From Diphasiastrum complanatum (lineage: Eukaryota > Streptophyta > Lycopodiopsida > Lycopodiales > Lycopodiaceae), in NCBI GenBank assembly GCA_029204225.1, contig CM055101.1, forward strand, positions 32,867,683 through 32,931,682: a stretch of 64,000 nt of DNA. Reading direction: 5' to 3'. Within the stretch, counting starts at the first letter, position 1; each line of letters starts with the position of its first letter. The position numbers and the translations under genes are program-made. Shown here one piece after another: positions 36,693-47,440 of this stretch. The notes beneath the pieces were generated by a model. The model saw only the letters and a list, made by a program, of their open reading frames with translations. It had not been told where the DNA came from and searched no databases.

Positions 36693-37349
36693 TGTTGTAA
36701 AGCTACCTTTACAAGCTTTACTTCCGGCGCCACTGGCGCCAACATTGTCCTTGGCGCCAGCAGTGCCCCTGCTGCTCCTGGCACCACTGGCGTCGGCGCC
36801 GCTCCTGGCGCTACTGTGACCAGAATCCAGCCGGCGCCAAGTTCCTATGGTTGAAAATCTTTGATCGGTTCTAGCGAAGTCCAGAGAGCTTAGACCGATG
36901 TGCAATCACCTCACACGATCTAGGCATGATTAAAGGAAACCTGGGGATCAATAAAATCTAGAGAGAGAAAATGACTTTCTAGAGAGAGAAAATGTGCTTT
37001 ACGAGCCTGGGTAGAGTACTTGGTATGAGGGGAGGTGGCGAATCCCACCAATACTATAGGGGAGTGTGGGTTGCGACTCAGGGCGAGCTCCAACCAAGTC
37101 TCAGTCTCCCTTGCTGGAATGTTGTCTTGTCGGGCGGCTGGCGTGGAGGGAAGTCACCCACATCGGGACCCCCGATCTGGCATGGCGCCAGGTTGGATCT
37201 CAATGTTGATTTCGGAACTTCAAGTTGGTTAAGTCTGATCTTTGTTGGCGAGTTGGCTGCTTGTATGTCAAGTGGGGTTGGATGGCAAGAGTTGAAGGCT
37301 GGGAAGCTAAGTCGTGGTTCCCGGCTCCCTTTGGGATGCCTGCGCTACA
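36693..37349 (+). repeat. 5' LTR (deleted form) of the non-autonomous element
   Basis: 657 bp. It matches the 3' LTR at both ends, including gaggggaggtgg and catcgggacccccg, but jumps from …ggaatgttgtc to ttgtcgggcggctgg, removing ~575 bp. Because the deletion differs between the LTRs, it arose after insertion or by recombination. Confidence 0.88.
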
Positions 37350-37585
37350 TGTGGTATCAGAGCCGACTGGCCAGTCAGCTATGCGGATCTCACGGAAATG
37401 GCCATTGTTTGGGGTTCATCAAGACAACTGTTGTGCAAGGTGCTGCCCACAGTGTAAGCACAGGTGCGTCCACGGTCAGGGTGGTCGGCAGAACGGGGGC
37501 TTGATGAGTCAAGGTGCTGCCCTTGAGGTGTAAGCACGGTCAGTTTCCGTGGTTTGGGCCTGGCATCGTCTGCACGTAGGACAGA

Positions 37586-38100
37586 TGAGGCAATGTGCTA
37601 CCATTAGGTTGGTGTAAGCACGGTCTGTGCCTTGTGGGGTGTGGGGTGACATATTCGCGATAGCCACCGTTCGTTTAGCTATAAGAGCTATCGACCAAAT
37701 TTGGTGGGGGCGTTATTGAGGCAATGTGCTGCCTAACGGTGAAAGCACGGGTGCGTCCACGGGGGTGGTATATTCAAGGATAGCTGCCGTTCGTTTAGCT
37801 ATAAGGGCTATCGACCAGATTTGGTGGGGGCGTTACTGAGGCAATGTGCTGCCTAACGGTGAAAGCACGGGTGTGTCCACGATTGGGGTGGTATGTTGCC
37901 GATCGTTTAGCTATAAGGGCTATCGACTAGATTTGGCTGAGGCAATGTGCTGCCTAGTGGTGAAAGCACGGGTGCGTCCACGGGGGTGGTATATTCAAGG
38001 ATAGCTGCCTCTTGTTTAGCTATAAGGGCTATCGACCAAAAAGTGGTGGGGCATGACTGAGGCAATGTGCTGCTTAATGGTGAAAGCACGGATAGTTGGA
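37586..38100 (+). repeat. ~120-bp tandem repeats inside the non-autonomous LTR element
   Basis: Units begin gaggcaatgtgctgcc and continue through gtgaaagcacgggtgcgtcc and tttagctataagggctatcg. Starts lie near 37588, 37717, 37837, 37936 and 38057; the last is partial. Weaker partial copies precede them (37437-37560). Confidence 0.9.
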
Positions 38101-39952
38101 GCGGTGTCCTATGTGGGCTGATTCTGTGATCGATTTGTATGGGCGCGACCAGGCAAAGGTCCGTTGGTAGGACAATCTCAAAGGGGGACCTTGTCTTTGT
38201 TACCTGTTAGTAAACCTGCCTGAGTGTCTTGCAGGCATGTATTCGTGGTGAGTCTTGGTACTCGTGCTTTGCCTGGTTTGCATGATTGCTTGTGATACAA
38301 GGAGCTGATGGCTCGAGAAGGAACCTTTCTTTTGAAGGCTGATACCATCAAACAAAGAAGACTACAGAATCTGTGGGGCGGATTTGCAGTTCAAGTACTC
38401 GCACGTGAACGGCAACAAAACGACTCAATGTTTGCAAAGGATGGATGGCTAGCCTGTTTCTTGGGCTAGTTTCATTTGCGACAACGCCCACCAGACGCAA
38501 GCAGGAAGTCAAAAGTTGAAAAGGGCAATTTCAGGGGAGATCTTGTATGGAGCAGTTGGTCTTCATTTGGGACGGCCACCTTCGGAATTGAAACTCACTG
38601 AGCATGGGTGATATCTAGTGTCAGTTGGGTTTTTTTCCTCAAAGGGGAAAGACTAGGATCCTCTTCAGGATTGGCAACAAGTTGGATCGAGCCATAATCC
38701 TAGCAGATGGGAAGCAAAGTGTTGGAAAGGCTTTTTGTCTGAAGAACTCTACTCTAAGTCTGATCAACTGATTTTATAAGTGGAGGGGGGACTATCACAC
38801 ACACCTCTCTCTTAGGGCAAATTTTGAATGAAAGTTGATCAAAACGGGGGCAAATTCAAGGTGACCTAGCCATACTCACACGAGGAGATTGGCGAACTTT
38901 GGACCTAATAAGTTGACAAGTTTTTGTTGTGGAAAGGAAAGCTTGTTATAGGCTTTCTCTGGACCAGCGATGATGAGGAAACATATGAGTATGCTGGCTT
39001 ATGTTACGTGTAAGGCAGCTGATCAATGAAGGAATTGTGAAAGTTGAGTCTTGCATGAGAGACTTGGTATTTCGAACGGACGCTAAGGGACAGTTCGTGT
39101 TGAGATCGGACTAGTGCAAACTCTGGGTGCATGTGTCTGATTCAAAGAGAGCTACTTGAAGCCAAGCTCGATGTACACTTCTTGTTTTGACGGTGAGGCA
39201 ACTGACCAGTGATAGAATTGTGAAAGTCAAGTTTTGCGCGACGGACATGGTGCTTCAAACAAACGCGAAGAGATAGTTCGTATGCGGATCAAACTGGTGC
39301 AACCCTTTGGCTCTCCACGAGGTCAATGGTTACATTTGGGCTGATTCAAAGAGCTACTTCAAGCTAAGTGAGAGGTGCATTGTGGAGTACTCAATCTTTG
39401 CCTACCTTAAAGAGCCAAGAAGGAAAAGTATCAAGATCAGGCTGGGACAAGGAGAGAAATCAAGGTGCAGAAGTAACAAGGCACGAAGTGGACCATAAAG
39501 TGGGCAATCAAACGATAAATCCTTTGGCTGAGGGAGCCTTGATACCTGTGCGGAACTGATCAAAACTGGAGCTCATGGAGCTCAACACAAAGTGCATCAA
39601 AGACAAATCAGGAGCTCAAAGGAGTTCCAAAGTTAAAAAGTCAGAAGCGACAGGGGCGAACATTTCAGAGAAAGGCCTCTAACACCAGTTAATAAGGTTC
39701 TTGGGTTTTACGTAAGCGATATAAAATCTACGCTTTTCCCAGACAAAGAGATATTTTCAAGTTATGTAATTTTTCAGTACAAAGAGCTGAGCCTCCGACT
39801 TGTGGTGTGCCAGCTTCAGTGTTAATAAAAAGTGGCCAGTAAATTGAGTACTGTGCCAAGTAGCTTAAATGTATATTTATTTTAATTGGCAGACACCTTT
39901 ACTTTAATCTGACATCTGATAAGGACATCAGATTTTATAAAGGTGGGGTGGA

Positions 39953-41165
39953 TGTTGTAAAGCTACCTTTACAAGCTTTACTTCTGGCGCCACTGGCGCC
40001 AGCATTGTCCCCGGTGCCAGCAGCGCCCCTGCTGCTCCCGGTGCCACTGTGACCAGAATCTAGCCAGCGCCAAGTTCCTATGGCTTAAAATCTTTGATCG
40101 GTTCTAGCGAAGTCCAGAGAGCTCAAATCGATGTGCAATCACCTCACACGATCTAGGCATGATTAAAGGAAGCCTGAGGATCAATAAAATCTAGAGAGAG
40201 AAAATGACTTTCTAGATAGAGAAAATTCTAGAGAGAGAAAATGTGCTTTACCAGCCTAAGTAAAGTACTTGGTATGAGGGGAGGTGGTGAATCCCACCAA
40301 TACTATAGGGGAGTGCGGGTTGCGACTCAGGGCGAGCTCCAACCAAGTCTCAGCCTCTCTTGCTGGAATGTTGTCCTGGCACTCGCCTTGGCATGCCAGC
40401 GCCCCGGAGACTAGGGTCGGTCACACACTTGAAATGTAACCTTCTCAGATTTATCAATAAAGTGGGATTTTTCTCAAATTGACTTTGATTACCTTTTGGG
40501 TTTCAGTGTTCGGTAAAAGCGCCAGTTGTAAGGCCGCTTCAAACTTTTTAATTTGGCACATAGTTGAGGGTCGTATCCCGGGACGCTAGCGGTATGCCAT
40601 CGGAACCATTCGGTCTGTGGCGCCAGCGGTATGCTGTCGGGACCATTTGGTCCAGGAACTGGTTGTCTCCATATCTGTCGCGGCTTGTGGTTCTGAGTGT
40701 TCCTTGCATGAACGTGAATGGGTTAAGCTCTTGGGGAACGGGCTCTAACCTGTCGGTTGAGTTGGATGACTTGCTTGGGTGGAAGTTACCTGTTTATGGC
40801 TGTCAAGTCTGGCGTGGCGCCAGGTTGGCTTCCAGCGCTCGTGACGAAGCTTTCAGTTGGTTAAGTCTGATGTAAGTCAGACCGCTTGCTTGAAATGGAT
40901 GTTACTCGTTTGTAACAAAGCTTCGAGTTGGTTAAGTTTGATGTATGTCGGGCGGCTGGCGCGGAGGAAAGTCACCCACATCGGGACCCCCGGTCTGGCA
41001 TGGCGCCAGGTTGGATCTCAATGTTGATTTCGGAACTTCAAGTTGGTTAAGTTTGATCTTTGTTGGCGAGTTGGCTGCTTGTATGTCAAGTGGGTTTGGA
41101 TGGCAAGAGTTGAAGGCTGGGAAGCAGTCGTGGTTCCCGGCTCCCTTTGGGATGCCTGCACTACA
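39953..41165 (+). repeat. 3' LTR (full-length) of the non-autonomous element
   Basis: 1213 bp, preceded by the polypurine tract and ending …CTACA. AATAAAG near 40461 could be the polyadenylation signal. It keeps the segment missing from the left LTR. Confidence 0.85.
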
Positions 41166-42055
41166 TAGGTTAACTTTTTTATCTGAAGACCTTACTACGC
41201 AAATACAGGGATGTATTTGCCTAGAACTATACTGAAATGAAGGGGGTACCACCTGAAATAGCGGTCCATACTATTCTATTAGAGGAGAATGAATCAGGTG
41301 GGGCTAAATACTTCACAAAAATAGATCTTAGAACCGGATATCATCATATTAGGATTCATTTGAATGATGTGCAAAAGACTACTTTTGAACAAGATTCGCT
41401 CATTATGAATTCCTTGTGCTTCTTTTTGGGTTGTCAAAGGCACCTACTACATTTCAACAGATGATGAACAATATTTTTCGTCCATATCTGGGTCAATGTG
41501 TAGTTGTATTCTTAGATGATATTCTCATCTATAGTAGAACACTTAAGAAGCATTTGAATCATCTTAAGACTGTTTTGAAAATTCTCCGAAGAGAGAAATT
41601 ATATGCAAAAGAATCTAAGTGTGAGTTATTTGAGCATGAGTTAGTGTAACTCGGTCATAAGATCACTCCGGATGGATTTAAGATAGATGAGAGCAAGGTC
41701 AAGACAGTGGCCAATATCAAAGACGGTTATAGAAGTTAAATTTTTATCAGTTTTATAGTTTTCTTCTGAAGATTATGCAAAGGTAGCAGCACCTTTAAAT
41801 AGTTTGACAAAAGGCAGAGTTAATAAGAAAAAGAAAGAGGTCAACCTAGTCCACCTATTGAATGGAATGAAAAACTGAATCACGGTTTTGAGAAACTCAA
41901 ACAAATGGTTGCTTCAGCTCCTATTTTACAGATCGCGAATCTAGATTTACCTTACATTGTACAAACTAATGCAAGCGATTTGGCTGTAGGAGCAGTTCTT
42001 GTACAAAATGATAGGCTGATAGTGTTTGAGAGCAAGAAACTTACCGGACCTTAGA
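41166..42055 (+). pseudogene. Ty3/gypsy RT-RNase H relic, right part
   Basis: Sequence resumes after the insertion with LLRKYRDVFA, then a TAG where gypsy elements usually have Trp. RT motifs follow: FTKIDLRTGYHHIRIH, LFGLSKAPTTFQQMMN and VFLDDILIYS (FLDD catalytic motif at ~41510-41525). An RNase H-side block with QTNASDLAVGAVL comes last. About 100-150 residues of RT are missing between VHTIL and the GGAKYFTKIDL segment, and several frameshifts and stops are present. Confidence 0.8.
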
Positions 42056-42059
42056 TCAC

Positions 42060-42616
42060 TCCAAACAAACACACAATCTGATCTCACTAGATTGGTGAGC
42101 AATCTCAAGCTGGAGTATAAACAGGCATCTGAACCAACTCAAGTGTAGTCCCTTGATCTCATTCACAAAAAGCTATTGAAGCAATGTAGGTTCGCAAGCC
42201 CGCACAATTGCGAAGTTCATCAACAACAATGATTGTAGTGTTTATCGCACTTCTATGATGGCTTCACCATGTCGATGGAATGTCTCTGATGAGACCTTAA
42301 CATTAATTGTCATTAAGGCATGCAACAAGAATTGTTGTAAGCAATAAAATATGACAAAGACAATAATCATTGAACAAGCTATACTGAAAGACACATTAGT
42401 TTATCTTACAACCAAAACACAAAAGGTACATCTATGAATTTATACTCCCTATTTATATCCTACTACCTATTAGAAGACGTTTCACGGCATTAGCACTGAC
42501 ACATAAGCAAAAAAAACTTTAACCCATAATGTGTCTTTCTTCTAACATCTGCCGATAGTTTGACATGGGTGTGACATCTAACAGTTAACGGCCTAATGGC
42601 TGAATTGCTTCTAACA
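42060..42616 (-). repeat. LTR fragment of a minus-strand element
   Basis: On the minus strand a purine tract (GTGGGAGAGA) is followed by TGTTAGAAGCAATTC, a typical PPT-LTR junction at 42616/42617. A TATAAATAG box lies at 42449-42457. The other end has no PBS and abuts the gypsy relic, so the LTR is truncated or its end is blurred. Confidence 0.5.
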
Positions 42617-42639
42617 ATCTCTCCCACTGTAAAGACCAC

Positions 42640-43468
42640 TAGAGTGAAAAAAACAATTTGTTTCGAGCCACAAAGCTTTGCTAGCTTTAGAGCTCAAGTC
42701 CGCAGAAATGCAAGGACCGGATGCGAAGACCAAAGCTTTGAGGACTGACGACCCGAAGATGACAGTCAAATGTTCGTTGATTGGAGGATATCCGAACACG
42801 AAGGAAAAATGTTTTTGGACCCAGAAAAGCTCAATGGCGAGGATGAAAGATGAAGAAGACACGAAGATTGAAAGGCAAGGGATCTTCATGCTTCAAAGTA
42901 CAAAAGAGATCGGGAAAGTACAAGGAGGACATCACCCTCATTGGACAATCTGGATACTGTTAGGACGTGCTTAATCAGCCGTTCTTGTAATCTCAGATCA
43001 AATTAAACCTTCTTCTCTCTATCTATATAAATAGATCAAACATGAGAGAACAGGTTGAACATCAATTTGGTTGAATGCCAATGTGAGCTAAGCACAATGT
43101 TGCTAGCCGATGTCCAGAAGTCCGCTAGTAAGCGAGATGACTATATATAGTTTGTGAGAGAGATAGTGCCTCTCATGTCGATGCACTGTGTGGGTTTGTC
43201 ACAACAATGCTCAAGAAATTCATTGATAATGCAATAGATGTTATGTAGATGATTTTCTTATCTTGAATGCTTTAATTTTCGATTGTTATTTGTTCATAAT
43301 CAGTTGTTTACTATTCATTCCGCATGTTGGTTTTATTTTGTTAAATGCAAAGACAAATTGCAACATAGGTCAGTAGTGTCTTTCCATGCCTTGGAAGATT
43401 GTAGATCTGTTCTAGCAAGTAGTAGACCGGCAAACAACATCTAACTCACATCCAAGAAATTTCTCAAT
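42640..43468 (+). repeat. 5' LTR region of the outer plus-strand copia element (approximate)
   Basis: A TATATAAATAG box at 43024-43034 and a PBS-like TGGTATTAGAGC at 43471-43482 (one C-to-T change) bracket the end of an LTR before a copia gag. The start is not defined, because it does not visibly match the 3' LTR beginning at 61850 (TGTCAGAAATTG). Confidence 0.5.
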
Positions 43469-43626
43469 AGTGGTATTAGAGCGTTTGTCACTCTTGATAT
43501 CGAGTTTCTCAATAGTGGGCCTCAGGCTCATATCCGAGAGCTGATATAGCTTAAGAGCTATCATATCCAGGAGACAAGCATTCAAAACAAGAAACTAGAA
43601 AATAGACCCAAGAACAGTTCACAACA

Positions 43627-44322
43627 ATGGCATCCATAAGCAGCATGCAATCAAAGATCTGCACAATTCTCGACTCATCAGGGTCCAACTTCCTAGCATG
43701 GAAGGTGAAGACCTGTCTCATACTAAAGGGAGAAGGGCTATTTCCCTAGGTAGATGGCATCGAAGAGATGCCTACAACCACTGGCAAAGAGCTACGAGAA
43801 TGGAGAGAAAAGAACGACAATGCAGTAGCCATGTTGTCATCATGCATTGAAGATAGTCTAACGCTTGACCTAGCGAGTACACTCTCCAATGCAAGAGAGA
43901 TGTGGGATACATATCTTGCCAAATTTCAGACGAAATCACGCAGTCAGATCATGCATCTTGAAGATCAGTTGGCAAATTAGCAATGGGATGGCAGAGACCT
44001 CACCTCTTTTATCAGAAAGATGAAGGATATGTTCCTTTTGTTACACAATGCCGGAATAAAGAATGCAGTATCAGCAGAGAAGCAGCTCACTTACTTGTTA
44101 CGAGCTTTACCAAGATCTTTCCAAACAACCCGAATGTTGCTAGCAAAGGATCCACCTATGACACTCGAAAAGGCAATGATCGAGATTCGAGAAGAAGTCG
44201 AAGCTCGTGAGCACCTTGATCACAAGGGCACTTTTGACCAAGCTCTCTACATCAACAAAGAGAAGCCAAAGAAGCAGTTCAAGCCTAAGAGAGAGTCAAA
44301 TCGAAAGCATGATCAAGACTAG
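43627..44322 (+). pseudogene. Copia gag (outer element)
   Basis: The ATG at 43627 opens MASISSMQSK and then LAWKVKTCLILKGEG, a UBN2-type gag start. A TAG near 43747 and another near 43978 interrupt it. The middle (FIRKMKDMFLLLHNAGI, ALPRSFQTTRMLL) is typical of copia gag. Zinc-knuckle sequence follows at ~44400 (CMRCKRKGHTVDSY and CIHCHKKGHAAMVY, both lacking the last Cys). Confidence 0.82.
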
Positions 44323-44401
44323 TAAACAGATGGAGCTAGAAAAGGCAGATGGAAGAACCAAAAAAAAGCCGAGATAGCAGAATGGCAACAAGAAGGTATG
44401 C

Positions 44402-45183
44402 ATGAGATGCAAACGCAAAGGACATACTGTGGATTCGTATTGGATGATTTCAAAAATCAAGTGTATCCATTGCCACAAGAAGGGTCATGCAGCCATGGTC
44501 TACTACCAAAACGCAATGAACAAGCATCCTCAAGGGAAACGGGAGAACAATAATAGTTCATCCTACGTTGAAGAGCTAGAAAGCTCAAAGATGGGCGAAG
44601 AAAGGTCGAACAACGGAAATTTCACAGCCTATTTGTGTATAGACGTGTGTACAGCATCGACATCTGACACACAGCAGGTAATCCTTGATTCAGGAGCTGC
44701 CTCACACTTTGTTATATCAAGATGGATAATGTCTTACTTTTGGAGTGTAGATCTATCAAGATTTATAGTTCTTGGAGATGGATTGAAACATCAGGTGAAT
44801 GGTATTTGTTTGTTGTGGCTCAACACAAATGGCAGAGACCGACGACTAGAAGATATTCTTTTCGTACCTACACTGCAACAAGACCTGCTATCAGTCACAA
44901 GAATAGCAGATGTTGGGATGCGTGTGATCTTTTCAAACAAAACATGCAATGTCGTTGATGTCAGCACCAGTATGTTGATCACACAAGGTATACGAAAGGG
45001 CAACCTATATCATTTGAGGGTACGCCTATCGACAGATCAAGCACACCAAGCTCACAAATCTGCAGATGTTCTATGGCACGAGAGATTATGCCACGATGGA
45101 CTCAATGGCATTGTATCAAGCAAGCCAGCATGGAGCTATCACAGGGGTAAGCATCAGGAATTCAACCAACTCAATAACCTGTG
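44402..45183 (+). pseudogene. Copia zinc knuckle, protease and pre-integrase (outer element)
   Basis: An open 260-codon stretch holds the knuckles, then VILDSGAASHFV with an intact DSGA protease active site. LGDGLKHQVNGI, ILFVPTLQQDLLSV and LWHERLCHDGLNGI (start of the integrase HHCC region) follow. After that the frame shifts. It is very close to the minus-strand fragment at 17946-18440. Confidence 0.85.
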
Positions 45184-45929
45184 ATGCATACATGAAAGGG
45201 AAGATGTCTCGAACTCCTTTCACCAGAGACTCCTGTAGAATAGCAAAGATTCTAGAGTTGGTATATTCAGACAATTGTGGACCTTTCGATGTGATCTCAG
45301 TAGGAGGCTCGAAGTACTACATCACCTTTATTGACAATTACAACAAATTTGCTAAAGTCTATTTCATACACAACAAATCAGATGCACTCGACAAATTTGT
45401 AGAATATGTGAACTGGGCCGAAAGATACATAGGAAGTAGAGTGAAACAAATCAGGACTGATTGTGGTGGAGCAACTTTACTGACTTCTGCAATGATCAAG
45501 GAATCCTTCACAAAAGGACTGCATCCTACACACCACAACACAATGGTATGGCTAAGAGAAAGAATAGGACACTCATGGAAGCCGCAAGGTGCATGATGGC
45601 CTACTCGAAAGCACCAAGAGTGCTATGGGCTGAAGCAGTAGCTACAGCTGCCTACATCCAGAACATGATAGGCAAATCAAGTGTTCCTCACACGGCACCA
45701 CACAAACTATGGTTGGGGTAGAAAGCCCAATCTGACACATGTTCAAATTTTTGGCTGTGCAACTTATGTACTTATCTCTGATAAGATTCAAAAGAAGCTT
45801 GATGATAAAGTTGAACTAGGATATCTCATCGGGTATGACAGTCATTTGTCATACTACAGGATCTACATGCTAGAAATGAATCTAGTGAGACGTCAAGTTC
45901 GACAAGACCAGGACAATAGCCGACAGTGA
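45066..45929 (+). pseudogene. Copia integrase (outer element)
   Basis: Catalytic-core blocks run in two frames: LELVYSDNCGPF (first Asp), KQIRTDCGG (second Asp), then, after a frameshift, SYTPQHNGMAKRKNRTLME. In copia integrases the last block is NGVAERKNRT, whose Glu is catalytic; here it is Lys. WAEAVATAAYIQN and FGCATYVLI follow. The frame is lost after ~45930, and the element is interrupted at 46110/46111, with RT resuming near 60290. Confidence 0.85.
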
Positions 45930-46110
45930 TTCTACCAGCTATGAAGTCCTAGGAAAGTAGTACTACCACCTGCCAACCATGACAGAGGGAGCAAAACCCA
46001 AACACTCATACAAAGATATTCAAACTCCACGTTAGCTGAGCGACAAGTCAGATGAAGAAAGGACCACAAGCTTGCCTACAACTACAACTCCTATAAACCG
46101 AGATGGTTCC

Positions 46111-46775
46111 TGTTGATTTCACACGTGTGGAGTGTCCACCACATGTGATTGTGATCTCCTAAGGTGTGTGGATGTACAAAGATCAAGACTAGATTGAGAT
46201 TCAAGATCTATCTTCAATTCAATGGCAAAAACACACTAGAGAGAGAAAACTACCAATAGCTCTTGGGTAGAGAGAGAATGCTAGAAAACACTTAGTCTCC
46301 AAAATCCTCACAATTTCCAAATCGATTAGATCAACATGAGAAGCACAATGATACTATAGATCCACGAGCTAACACAATGCTCAGACATGATTGGACCTCA
46401 TATTTACAACCTCTTAGTCCTATTGGACCATTGATGCATCCATCTCTCCATTCTATTGGACCATTCTCAAACATATCTCAAATCCTATTGGACCAATGGT
46501 ACTTCCACCTCTTAATTCTATTGGACCTCTTGAACTTTGACTTGTCACACATCAAACTAACTAAAGACACTTGTCAAGAACCTGTTTAGCTTGAGTTTTC
46601 CACTTGTGCTTTTGGCCTAATAATGGCAAAACAAGTGTACTTCACTAATTGACCTCTAAAATTTTTAATTTATTTTGCAATTCTCCATGTGTTGGAACAT
46701 CCTCCACACATGTGAGATTCACTCACAATCTTCTAACATAAGAATACCAAGCTAGTTTTTTGCCAATTTCTCACA
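46111..46775 (-). repeat. LTR at the left edge of the minus-strand insert
   Basis: On the minus strand a purine tract GAGGAGGAG is followed by TGTGAGAAATTGG, and the unit ends …AAATCAACA at 46111, giving TG…CA ends. An alternative start is TGTTAGAAGATTG (46738). It does not resemble the LTR at 49610, so it is not a simple 3' LTR for the gag/integrase block at 47.4-49.5 kb. Confidence 0.6.
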
Positions 46776-47440
46776 CTCCTCCTCACAAAATAGCTTGGAA
46801 AGGTATCAGATCACTTGAGAAGTTTGTAAAGCTTTGGTATGCATAAGAAATGAAGATCAGCCAACGGATCCATCATAGCAGCACCCTCACCATATCCGTG
46901 ATAAGATCTCTTTGGTAGAGATCTCTTGCCAATACATTTGAAGAGTACTCCACCAATATGCCACTATGATCATGGGCTTCCTCCATGCTTGATGGTCTAT
47001 GATTTGAAAGCTCCGCATGCATGATGGCTGCACCATAAATAGAGAAATCTGAGGCTTCCAAGCCTCATAAGGATCATAGAGATCAAGATCATAAGATGTG
47101 AAAAAATGATGATCATCAAGATTATGCTTTCTAGCTTGACTAGTCCTATACAATGAACTATATCCATGATGGATCTAATCTTGATATCAAATACTATCTT
47201 GATCTTTGTTAGGCTAATTACTCTCTCAAGGATGTAAGTGTCCACTTTGGATGCTTCACTTAATCTCAAGAGGAGTTCACAATTTGCCTCAAAATATGTG
47301 AAAACATAATGTTCAAAAACATGAGTAACAAGCTCAATCTTGTTCTTACTAAAACCAAGAGCATACTTTTGATAATACAATATATTGCTTTCAAAATGTA
47401 TTGGAAACATATTTGAGTCAATAATGACAAGAAACATGTC
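46776..47440 (-). other. Minus-strand element sequence without recognisable domain
   Basis: It lies between the LTR at 46111-46775 and the copia integrase. The integrase frame runs into it for ~110 codons without copia motifs; no reverse transcriptase or RNase H is visible. It may be interior of a non-autonomous element. Confidence 0.4.

Larger units (their letters stand above)
36693..41165 (+). mobile_element. Complete non-autonomous LTR retrotransposon (LARD-like), 4.47 kb
   Basis: LTRs at 36693-37349 and 39953-41165 both start TGTTGTAAAGCTACC and end …CTACA. A PBS TGGTATCAGAGCC lies at 37352-37364 and a polypurine tract (…GGTGGGGTGGA) at 39939-39952. The flanks caggt (36688-36692) and taggt (41166-41170) are a 5-bp target duplication with one change. 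The interior has no gag or pol. It holds ~120-bp tandem repeats (37586-38100) and otherwise unrecognised sequence. The left LTR lacks ~575 bp present in the right one (about 40377-40949). Replication would require proteins from another element. Confidence 0.88.

Noticed and set aside
36992-37533. Open frames up to 170 codons over the LTR at 36693-37349 and the start of the interior
   Set aside because: The same sequence recurs in the 3' LTR with stops and a deletion, and the frames cross the PBS; they are non-coding LTR sequence.
37586-38100. CRISPR-like array of regular repeats
   Set aside because: Repeats are contiguous ~120-bp units without spacers, inside a plant LTR element.
17140-41330. 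Gypsy pol at 17140-17397 and 41166-42055 as two halves of one element
   Set aside because: The intervening 24 kb includes an intact host gene and another gypsy start (36361). The second fragment is already explained by the split around 36693-41165.
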